Source: Anisakis pegreffii (taxonomy: Eukaryota > Nematoda > Chromadorea > Rhabditida > Anisakidae). From it: 64,000 nt of DNA. Shown here piece by piece: positions 18,431-28,641 of the stretch. A program made the translations under genes and the position numbers. Below the pieces are notes generated by a model that did no database searches, was not told the DNA's origin, and worked only from the letters and a program-made list of their open reading frames with translations. The DNA is taken from contig JAPYMA010003004.1 in the NCBI GenBank assembly GCA_035041965.1, positions 1 to 64,000 of the forward strand. The letters are read 5' to 3'. Positions within the stretch are counted from its first letter, which is position 1; the number at the start of each line of letters is the position of its first letter.

Positions 18431-20324
18431 TCATGTATTACTGATCATACTTTTACCATATTCCACAAACTCATCAATGAGTACTGGCCATGCGCCTTCG
18501 GAATCATAATTACTAAAATCAGCTCGAATCGTCTGCGAGAAGTCCAGCAAAAGATTCCACGTATCTCGAGAGATTGCGCGTACACCCTGCAACTCAACAA
18601 ATTGAAACAGCAAAATGAATTAATACCACTGAGAAATGAACGATTAAATTCAGTCACAACAAAAATGAACCTTTTCACGAAGGAATTTAACCCAAAGAGA
18701 CTGGTATCCGAAGCTACCACCGAATACGATATCCCAGTACGCTATTGCTGTTTCAACATCTAAAATGTAAAACTCAACTAGTTCAATCAATGCGACAAAT
18801 ACATAAACCTCGTATCAAAAATATACGCTCAACTGAATGTGAATTAGAGAAAGAAAGAATGATACATTCCAGTGGAAAAGATCTTGAAGAAGTGACGAAG
18901 AAGCATACCAAGAGTCCTTTGTGAAGAAACACGAGCATAATTAAATGTGAATTGATAAAAGTCACGAAATTTGTGTGGATCTCTTAATTCGTCATTCAGC
19001 GATGGTAATTTTGATTTTAATTTATCGATTGAGTCAACCCTGCAATTGGTATATTGAAAAGATGAGAATTCAATATCGTATAAACGTAATCATCCTTTGG
19101 TAACAAAACGAAGTTGGAAGCATTGATTTGTGTGAGTGGAATAATTCTTTGGCGAAATTGGCTGAATGAAAATAAAATACTGAACACTCGAAAAAATATG
19201 GGCAATGAACACAAAAGATACCTACCTCATATCAGTAAGACCCGTACTAAATTCCTGCCAAGAAAATTCGCACTGTGTTTGAGCTTTGAGTTTCCAAGCC
19301 AACACCAGCACAGTCCTCTCGGTGGGATCCAAACCGAGATCCGTTAATAGCTTGAGCATTCCATGCGGCCCGATACGACTTGGATCTCCATCTTGTCGAT
19401 CTGAAAACCGCATTACGATACGTAAAATTGGGAAAGCACACCACAGCAACTTAACAACTGAAATTAACGATCGTTGGTTAAAATCACAATGAAATGGCAA
19501 TAACTATCAACGACCCGACATCTAAAGAAACACTATATGAAAATTCAATTCAAAGAGTTATGCTAGCCCAAACAGTGACTGAAGACTAGTCCTTGGTGGT
19601 CATAAACTGGAACAATTATATATTGCGGAATGTTTCGGACAATTCGAGAAAAGATGATCCGACGAAATAATCAGAAAGTCATTTTGACAATGAAATAATC
19701 AATGACAGCTGAAAAAAACCAGCGCGATTCATTTAGGAAGCAGTCAGAAGTTGCTAAAAGCAAACGAAATGACTAGCCATTTGCATATCGATGAAAGAAT
19801 GTTTGAAGTGCTTTTTGATCGATTGCATCCGCATAGCAAATGTAAAGATGTGGATTTTGATAATACGCATCACACGCCAACTCCAAATTCCAATTTTGAC
19901 TACTCAAACACTGAATCGCTGTTTTTTCATTACTTTGTGTCCATTGCATAAAATTGCGCACCTAAAATGGAGTGTTCAAGACATCATAATTATTGTTGTG
20001 AGCATGAATAGCTACGATCGTATTCACCATCTTGAAAATAGCAGAAAATTAGAAAGATAAACGGAGTAGGTTCCAGCAGAGACTGTCTAAAAAGATTCTT
20101 GGGTTGGTTTACTACTACAATAGTGGGCTAAGGTAAGACTGGCGCTTCCCACTTTCTGGAAACGAATTATACCTCTTCACCTGAAGTCAACAATTCTGAA
20201 CACAATATTTTTTAATTTTTTTTTCATCGTCTAGAGCTAAGAGAATGGTTTTCTGAGTTTCTTATGAACTTCTACAAAAATATACGCTAACCTTATCTCG
20301 TTGAGCACTTTTCAGTTTATTCAT
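18431..20324 (-). CDS. dcn-1: DCN-1 (DCUN1D family), cullin neddylation co-E3
   Basis: DCN1-type proteins bind cullins and the N-acetylated E2 Ubc12 and promote NEDD8 transfer to cullins. Six exons, 255 residues (human DCUN1D1 has 259): 20292-20324, 19778-19961, 19226-19400, 18909-19039, 18671-18759, 18431-18586; stop TGA at 18431-18433. Phases chain exactly. Exon 1 encodes [11 protein letters not shown], the family start. The UBA-like region follows ([27 protein letters not shown]), then [54 protein letters not shown], and the PONY-domain end [12 protein letters not shown] and [18 protein letters not shown], which carries the acidic cullin-binding patch. The IGPHG linker and the spacing match C. 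elegans best. The exon 2 donor reads AAATG|GCTAGT, so that intron would be GC-AG. Confidence 0.95.
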
Positions 20325-20345
20325 TGCAGAATGAGTAAGTTTAAT

Positions 20346-20376
20346 ACGCTTCACTGACTGAGCCACAGTGAAGCGT
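20346..20376 (-). repeat. 11-bp perfect hairpin upstream of the dcn-1 start
   Basis: ACGCTTCACTG (20346-20356) and CAGTGAAGCGT (20366-20376) pair perfectly around a 9-nt loop. It sits 22 bp 5' of the dcn-1 ATG, so it would be in the 5' UTR if transcription starts further upstream. Confidence 0.7.
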
Positions 20377-20806
20377 TTATATTGTGAAAATTTTGGACAA
20401 CCTGAAAATGAATGAGGATTTATTATGAAATTCATACTCAAATAATTCACTTATGCATCACGACTATGGTGCTCAATGATGATACATTTCAAACCACTCA
20501 AAACTCAGACAACAAGGATGGTTGCCACGTAAAACTGATGTGACAGTTTCCTCTCATTTCATTTGTCCACTCACTGAAGTGCATCGTGCATGAAATCCTC
20601 AAATCGAAAGCCTAATATCAACCACACTATCTGAGAAACTGATCACATCATCAACTGGACATGTCTGCACAATCTTAAAACACCTGCAACCCAAACAACT
20701 TGAGATATGTGATGATCTCATCTTCTTTTTTTTTTCAGAACAACGTACCACGGCGAATAAGACGGTGACCGACAAATCCGTCCGCGACCAATCCGTACCG
20801 GGTGAC

Positions 20807-21088
20807 GGATAATTGCAACCTGCACATTTGAAACTCCCGACTGTCTGCTCGCCATAATTCGTTTCGGTTCGCTTTTTGAGCAATGAGGCTGGTTGCTCAC
20901 CATTGTGTGCGCATATATCCTCTCGGCTTAGGCTTACATTTATGTTAGGCCGCATAGTATGCAATATACGCGCACACAATGGTGGGCAGCCAGTCGCACT
21001 GTGCAAGAAGCGAACCGAAACGAGTTATGGTGAACAGACAATCGGGATGTAATCATCCGAGTTGCAAATGTTCAGGTTGCAATTATCC
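20807..21088. mobile_element. Foldback element with arms over 110 bp
   Basis: The left arm (20807-20917) and right arm (20964-21088) are near-reverse-complements. Shared motifs are ggataattgcaacctg, cgtttcggttcgctt and caccattgtgtgcgc. About 46 bp lie between the arms. A partial third copy (tttcggttcgacttttgagc onwards) is at 21141-21195. The ends are GGATAATTGCAACCTG on both sides. It is probably a non-autonomous foldback or MITE-like element. I see no coding capacity and no clear target duplication. Confidence 0.75.
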
Positions 21089-24000
21089 TAGAAACTCCGT
21101 ACTACGTCATTTTGAAGCGCATAGTCGGTCAGGAAACTTCGTTTCGGTTCGACTTTTGAGCAATGCGTACGCACGTTCACCATTGCGTGCTAGTATTAGG
21201 AAACGTGATAATTTGGAGAATATTTATCATTGTTTACGCATGGCACGTTCGTGATATTAGTTATCAGTGAACTTAAGTGAGTAATTGAAGATTATTGATG
21301 ATATTCCTACTAGCTGTTGTTTTCACAGGGTGACCTGGGGCTTCGAAAGAGCTCTCGTTAACGAAAATTGCAAACGAGTGTTGTTTTGTTTTTTTTTCAC
21401 AACATCATGGATAATTTTGCTGTTGAATGTGTCTGTGAAAGTGATCCGTGCTGCAAGCAACGGCCCGAACTTTGGATGAGTTTCATTCCTGTAGATTCAC
21501 CTTCGTTGCTTGGTGGGATGGATACCACAGTAAATCTGAGACTTTGGCCCGTGGTGAGCCACAATGGAATGCAGGGCTTAGACTTTGCTTGAGGCTGGTG
21601 AATAAGCTCACCACTTTTATCGGACACGTTAACTACCACCTTATGATATCCCTAACCTAAAGAAAAAGATTGCCGAATTTGGGCATTCATTACATGAAAT
21701 AATATTAGGCTGATTATTCGTTTCGAATTGTCGATGTATGTCAATTTATGTCATGTCATTCTCCACCTTAACGGATCTGACAGTGTGTCTTATTATGGAG
21801 AAGGGAAATGGTTCTTTTTTCAAGCTGAGAGTGGATCTTTTCTGAGATTTTCGATTTGGTTGGCGAGGGCGCTACAGGGTCAAATGTTATGAGATGAACG
21901 TTTTTGTATCTGCTGTATTCAGTGTTACATGAAATATGTGCAGGTATACGGAACAAACGAGCATCTCAGGTATTATGATTTTATTTTTATTCGTTTAATC
22001 AGCAAATCAAACTCATTGCGAGTTTATGCCTCTCTGTTATCACCAATATCACCAGTGCCTGTTGCCGTAGATAATTTGCATAATTAAATCTAGTTGAATA
22101 CCAACCACAATCCATTAAACAATCGCAGCAATGACGAACATTTTGTCGATTGCATAGAGCGATCAGCAAATCAAAGTTACGTTTAGAGTTTAGACCGATC
22201 CAGTGGAATAAAACTTGGAATGAAACTTGATGTGTAGATCGAGCAGCGATTAAGATACCCTCGAAATTTTCTGTTTGGCTTGAAGTACACAAGTTCAAGA
22301 AATAATTGAAATTGTTACCCATCTGCGCAGAAGTAAGAAGACGCCAAAAACATGCTTTGATCTGATCACGAAAATACCTTGAATTTCCTAATAGTTCTAT
22401 TCAACAGTTCCTTTCAGCTATTTATTTCACTTTGATATGACAATAAAGAGCAATTCTTTAGCAGTGCATGATCGAAAAACTCACTGACACTGAGGTAAAC
22501 CATTGAGATATTATATCGAATTCGGCACGAAATCTAGAAACGAAATAAAAAACCACATTTTCAACGTAAAAGATTTGAACACCGAGGAGAAAGCAGCTTC
22601 TCACAACTTATAATGGCGCTTTAATTCAAAAAATAGTCAAAAATGTGGTATAGATAAAAATTTGAATAATAGAGTTATGAAAAATTATGAAAAATAAAGT
22701 ATACGTAAAAGCATCAATCATAACAATTACATCGTGAACATAGGCATAATAGTAACAACCAAAACAAATGCTGACATTACAAGCGAATCAATTCGGGAGA
22801 TTCCCGAGCCAAATGATCGCTTCAAACGATATTTGTCACTGAATCCTGAAAATATCATATCATCAGTTTTCGAGATAAAGGACATCCACATGAATCACGA
22901 ACTAAGAATGCGAGGAAATATGGTGTCATGATCAGAAATATACCCATTTTGTGGAGATCCGAGATGGCGAAAAAAAATTTATTTATATAGAAGGTATCGG
23001 AAAAAACATCCGGTGGATTGAAACAGTAGTTACACCTGTAAGTTTGATGCTGCAGCAAATTGGTGAACCAACTTGGATAATTTCAGAATCGGTCAAAAAC
23101 AGGTGTGCAGGCCTGAAACGAAATATTTGGTGAATCTAATGAAACGCAGTGAATAGAAAGATCACTGAATTGAACAAAACCGTTCCAGCACTCAGCAGGT
23201 TTGCTGACGAACCACTAATGACCAGAAATGCATGGTTCACTTTCAGATATGCCGGAAGAGTTAACACCGGAATATAATTCCAGAGAAAAGCAAAAGAAAA
23301 TTTTTGTAATTCCTTAAATGACACCATGAACTATAGAGTTCATAATCTCGAGAAGCTATGAAGTCGCGAATGATCTGTGGAACAGTTTTTTCTGGTTCTG
23401 CATTGTAATTGTGATGAAAAATATTATTCTAATAGTGGGAGAAGATTTTCGATCAATTCAGGCTAACGTACTACTTTCGCAAGTTGCCTCTCAAAGTCAT
23501 CGATTCTATTATGACGATTTGTCGAGCGATTCTTACGCACTGAAACTATCTTGAGATTGGAAGGTATTCAACAAATTTGTATGATAATACCATCCAGTTA
23601 TTCATTAATCGATTTTGCGATGTTCGGCGTGCTATACGTGAGTATTTTGTTACATTTTTTTACATATTACATAAGACTCAACTGGACATAAACATCTGTG
23701 GGAAATCCTGTGAACCTTGTACGACTGACTATAGCATGTATATATTTTAGTCTCTTGCAAGGCCAAGCGTGAGATTTAGAATAAAACTGAGCATAAGCTC
23801 AAACCGATTTTAAGCTTCTCCACAGAAAGCTAAAATGTATCGTTAGACACTGCTACTTTCCTACGAAGTTTAACAGATTGAAAATACAAAATTGGAGCAT
23901 TAGAATGCTGCAGAATGGAAAGCTCAGCAGTAGAAAACAGCGAGTGAAGGAGGAACATTTTGCAATGAATGGAATTCAGTGTCTCCAGCCCAATTCCGTT

Positions 24001-25198
24001 AAAGAAACTATCCTGCTTAGTGAGAGTTCAATAACTAAATTACTTACTATGAATTAATGTTTTGTTGTTCATCAGTTCGAGTATAGAATAATTGCTCAAT
24101 AAATATAACCTTTAGTTGCTAATGTTGTGGATCGCACTGTCCTGTCACTCGACGACTGTACGTCCTCATCATAAAGTCGCCTCATTCTGAAGGGACACTG
24201 ATATGAACTGATGATAACAGTGCACTCTGACAATAGTTTAAACTAGAGGCGAACGCGGTTGCAAGATTTCACTGAGTTGGATCGATATTTCATACTGTGT
24301 AGCATTTCCTACATTTGTCATTGTGTTATTTGTCATTCATGATCAGATCAAATCAAAAATCCTGACCATATGTTCATAAACTAAAAACGACTTCACCGTT
24401 GGCTATCTTGATGGAATTCGTTCATTGGGATCATCCTGATTTCTGAAACTCATCAGTGTACCTCAGAAATACAAAGAAACATCATACAAAAATCGTATCG
24501 TTCATAACAGAATAGGAACTTTCTCCAATAGAATTATTCGAATGACTTCCAGCTCCAGCTACTTCTTCCATCACAGCAACTTCAAATCCGTAAAAATATT
24601 CAGATCAGGAGTGGAAGAGATTTTCTTTCATACATCCGAGTCAATCGAATGTTTAAATGTAGAACTAACTTCTTCGTTTATTGGCAGCCAATTGTTTTGC
24701 TTTTTTCGATGTCACAAATAACAAATCTCTTCGGGAATAACTCGATTCACTTCGACTCGTCAGTGATAGCATTTCTTTTCTGAAACTCGCTTTTTACTAA
24801 AATTATCACATACTTTGCATGTTTTCACCTGAATTAATCGTGGAAACAAATATAAGGACCTAAGTCATGACGAGCATCGATTCAATCTTTACAACAGATA
24901 TCCAAGGAAAGTAAATGTTTGATTTTTTCGATGAAGATGATGATGACTACAAATGATTTCAATTGATCAACTAACAGTTTCAAATTATGTCATGTCGAGG
25001 AAACAGTAAATTTATTCTCAAATTTCATTTGGCTGATAGTACGTTCGATCGCAGAAGAAGCAAAATTTGAGGCATTTCTCCACGAAGCAAAGGCTCGGAC
25101 AATGGTGGATTTCTGAATCTACCTGCAGTCGAGGAGTTCAGCATCCCTCCATCGATTGATTGAATGCGATTCTGAACAAAATTATGATTTCATTTAAA
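21089..25198. other. Region without a recognised gene
   Basis: Follows the foldback element. A less AT-rich patch at 21397-21639 is open for 80 codons on the minus strand (GELIHQPQAKSKPCIP and others) and also open on the plus strand, so the strand is undecided. A minus-strand frame at 24490-24610 reads FEVAVMEEVAGAGSHS. A minus-strand frame at 21999-22322 follows a cttctgcgcag acceptor. None matches a family I know. Confidence 0.4.
22734..23133 (+). CDS. Possible coding fragments, unknown protein
   Basis: Two consecutive plus-strand frames look protein-like. The first (22734-22931) includes SIREIPEPNDRFKRYLSLNP. The second, to 23133, includes KYTHFVEIRDGEKKFIYIEG and IGEPTWIISESVK. They are in different frames, so either a short intron or a frameshift separates them. 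No family recognised. Confidence 0.25.
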
Positions 25199-28100
25199 TT
25201 AGCAGTTTTCAACATTTCTGAGCAAACCGCTCAGTTCACCCGACGTTACAGTCAAATCGCCCACGTCCCCTTCCCTATCAAACAATTTGTAGCGGGCGCT
25301 CTGGAAATGGTTTCAAATAGTAGTAATGATTATCTGATGCTGATTATGGAATTTTGAGAATAAATTTGCATCAAAGTGATGCACAAACCTGACCGTTGCA
25401 TATTTTGTTTTACGTACAACTGCAACAAATGATTCGTATCCGTTAAGAAACTTCTCATAGCCAGAAAATATACCAAGCAAAATTCGCATCCAGCACTCAA
25501 GCTTTTCAGTGGGGAATATTTGGCGCTCTCACGAAACTCAGAATGGCTTACGAGGATCAAAGATCTCCCATGCGCACACGTTTTCGGCCACAATTCGGCA
25601 ATATCTCCCAGGTGAAACAACTGACATATGTGGTTTTGCTGCCAATTATATATTGAAACAATGGGAAAACTATTGATTTTGTGATTTGCTTACGCAGCTT
25701 TCTGAACTGCAAAAACATCTGGAGAAGTAATAAGCTGCAGGTGTTGTAGGCCTATTCAGATGCGTTCGCTTATTCCCGCAAAAACAATGTGTTTACGACT
25801 GCTCGCTCACTGCTCATCTTCGTGAGCATGAGCCACTCAGCGCTCATGCTCAAATTTCGTTCACCTGTTCCTTAGTGCAGTGATTGAGGTATTCTTGAAG
25901 GATTTGCTGCTTACGGCGCAAGCAGAATTTTTTCAGCTGCTCATGTTCACTGCCCACGAAGAAAGTATATTTCCTGTTGCTCAGTCGTACCTTTTGCTCA
26001 TATTTTTTTGTGTGGTCGTTAGTCCCTCATCACTGGTCACCACACATAAACTTCAGAAATTAAAGTTTCAGTGATCAGAAATCAAATTTTCAGTGAATGG
26101 TATGAACAGTTCGTTAAGCACACTGAATCGTTTCGAAATAAAATGAAAAATCTTTGACTTGAATCTTTTTTGTTCAATCTGCTACGGCTTTTTAGCTGCT
26201 CCAGCTTTTTCAGCGATCGACTGCTCTCCTACAATTGAGGCATGCAAATTTTTGTGAAATTCAGATGTTATTTAGTACAAGAAAGGCTGCCGGATAATCC
26301 AGGTCTCGTTAACTCTGCTGAGAATTTCTGAATTTTGGCATACTGAAGGCACTTTTAATAATTCAATTTGGTCGGACTGAAAAGCAGTAGATTAAATTGA
26401 GAATACCTTATTTGAACAGTGTCCTCTTCGGGATGATTGATCGCTGAAAGAAATAAAGTATTATGATAAATGTCCTCCGGAAATTCGCTGCCGTATGTGA
26501 ATTAAAATTGAAATTTGTTGAAGAACTGGCCGTATGGTTCTTCAATTTCCAATTGAAATGTGGGATCAATCACCGTGCTAATCAAAATTATCTCAGAAAT
26601 GCTTCGTATTACCTTATGTTCTATTGAGAAATTTTCTAACAGAAACAGCAAAGAACTAACGATGATTCATATCAATATCAATGATCACTGACAATGATTA
26701 TATAGAATAAACCGATCATAATATATGAATACGCATTGAATACGAATGTGATAAGAAATCATTTAATTTCACTTCTAATGAGATATCTGAACAGCCTTTG
26801 TATCGTCGCAAAATTTTGGATCTCATTTATTCAGTATTCGTATAAGCAGGAAGTTCAACATGCAAATCCATAAGACTTGATTAACTCGCCTAAATTTCAT
26901 TGACTGTTGATGTTTCACTTGTTGTAACGATCGATCTGAATGGTGCATCATTTTAGTCGACGAAGAAAGGCTACTGCATTAAAAATCGAACTTTATGGAA
27001 GTACTTCAATGCAAAGTCATCCCCGTGCAAATGGCAGAACTACCTCGCATTTAGGGAAGAAGTGGATACCTTTTTACACGCGAGCGTCAAATTCCTGATC
27101 GTAAGCTGCACCTGCATTGCCTACTTCTTTCCGCTCCGGATCTGCATCCTATCAAAGGTGATCAGCCCAGTGATTCTTTATTCGGTTACGGCAGTTTTGG
27201 CGTGGCTATTAAAATATTAATCAACAGAGTCAATTCATCAAAGAAATCTGAGTGCAGAACCGGAGCCAAAGGAAGTATAAACATGGCATGCTGGCGAAAT
27301 TTGAAACACAGCGGTAAAAGTAACATGAATGTATGTTCGTGACTGGCCTGGAGCTGAATTTTTCAGTCCCCGTTCTCGTGGAGACAGGGAGGTGTGTCTC
27401 CTTCTCTGCAGAGACGGAAAGGATTAACTCTTGCTCTCCCGTTCCCCATGGTCTCCCTGCGCGAAGATGCTGAGGACGTATATCCATCCTCGGGATAGAT
27501 TTCTGAAGGAAAGTAGATAAAAATCATTTCACCATTACAAGATACAGAAAAATGCGAAGTGACAACACAGAAACTGTTTTTCGTCGCTGAAAAATGAACT
27601 GATACGGGTTAGGCTCCGTGAGAAGGCGATGGTCAGGGGAACAGCGAAAACCATTTCTGCTCTTCCTTCCCCGTCCCTTTGCCAACTTCAGTGGAATGTA
27701 TTATATGAATAATCTCAAAAAGAATGCGTCGCAAATTTTCGTAAAACGTTGCACTCGAGAGTTAAGTTTTTGCACTAACTAAATGGGTTGGTTTTCCATC
27801 CACGTTGCCTTTACCATCGTCATTCAAATTTCTCGGCGCACTGCACGGCCAATTCACCTGTAGGCTGGTTCGCTCCGGAGCGTAAGCCTATGCTTATCAC
27901 AGGAAGTTGATATGCGTGTGCAAAAAGTGCAACATTTTGTTCTTCAGTCGCTCACGAGCGATACGTTGGTGAGTATGGAACGGATGATCATCTGGTGTTT
28001 TTAATCAGTGGCGCAGCCAGGATATTTTTCAAGAGGGGGTGGGGGAGCTGGGAAAGGGGGAAGGATGGGGAGTTGGGGGAAGGAGGGAGGGATGTGGCGC

Positions 28101-28355
28101 AAGCTGGTCCGTTCGTTCATTTGCTTTTCCTGTTAACTGTTTTTCCTCTCATTTCCTTGTCCAAATTTTATTTGGTTACCAGCACCAGTCTCACAATTTT
28201 GTAATAATCGAAACTTCAATTTTAAGTACAGATGTAAAATTTCCGAGACCGCTTAAACTTCGCAGCTGCTTTCGTTCTCGTTGCTTGATCAATTCAACTT
28301 TGGCCATTTCTTTTCTATATCGTGAAGATTCAACGTTTTCTAGTTTTCGAGAATC
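25199..28355 (-). CDS. Probable PH-domain protein, 3' portion
   Basis: Eight exon segments chain in phase to TAA at 25199-25201: 28230-28355, 27078-27148, 26527-26577, 26407-26443, 26108-26228, 25552-25638, 25394-25527, 25199-25300, giving 242 residues. The early part is charged (YRKEMAKVELIKQRERKQLR). Then comes what reads as a PH domain: RSRLNKKDSSQRFFILFRND as the early strands, YCRIVAENVCAWEIFDP as late strands, and TEKLECWMRILLGIF as the C-terminal helix with its conserved Trp. The tail includes YKLFDREGDVGDLTV. Segments 25552-25638 and 25394-25527 are separated by only 24 bp (GTAAGC...GTGAG) with two in-frame TGA codons. The 5' end is missing. PH assignment is by pattern only; no specific family recognised. 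Confidence 0.5.
25823..25852. repeat. 11-bp perfect hairpin
   Basis: TGAGCATGAGC (25823-25833) and GCTCATGCTCA (25842-25852) around an 8-nt loop, in a stretch rich in gctca/tgagc words. It lies in an intron of the PH-like gene. Confidence 0.8.
28012..28110 (+). repeat. G-rich island with quadruplex motif after a gtggcgcagccagga motif
   Basis: Starts agtggcgcagccaggat, then at 28035-28060 has runs of G5, G5, G3 and G5 with loops of 1-4 nt, which fits the G-quadruplex consensus. Further G runs continue to about 28090. The leading motif resembles transposon-end sequences I recall from invertebrate genomes, so this may be a truncated repeat. Lies in or near the 5' part of the PH-like gene. Confidence 0.6.
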
Positions 28356-28482
28356 CTTTTGACATGCAAAATTAATGAAAGTTGCTGTTATTAAAATGAC
28401 CAAAGAACCTGCAAATTATCTATCACTGTATGTTTCAAACTCAAAACCAGAGTGATTTTTAATCACAGTAATTTTCAAACAG

Positions 28483-28641
28483 CAAACGAACGTTTTCTTT
28501 GGAAATCGTTCAGGAATTGTTCAATATGAGCATTATGATGATAGTTCTGTCGAGCAAATACCCATTAAAATTGATATCTCACGAGCAGAACTACTTGAAC
28601 GGAATGAGAGAGTTGTAAATGAGTTTTCCTCTGTACAATGA
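28483..28641 (+). CDS. Possible terminal exon, unknown protein
   Basis: Follows an acceptor taattttcaaacag and stays open for 53 codons to TGA at 28639-28641. It reads SGIVQYEHYDDSSVEQIPIK then IDISRAELLERNERVV. Composition is protein-like. It lies on the opposite strand to the neighbouring PH-like gene; no partner exon found. Confidence 0.3.
   Translation, partial: QTNVFFGNRSGIVQYEHYDDSSVEQIPIKIDISRAELLERNERVVNEFSSVQ

Noticed and set aside
25199..25300. DENN-domain ending for the PH-like gene (KLFDREG pattern)
   Set aside because: The resemblance rests on a few residues; the TQ.F..F hallmark is missing.
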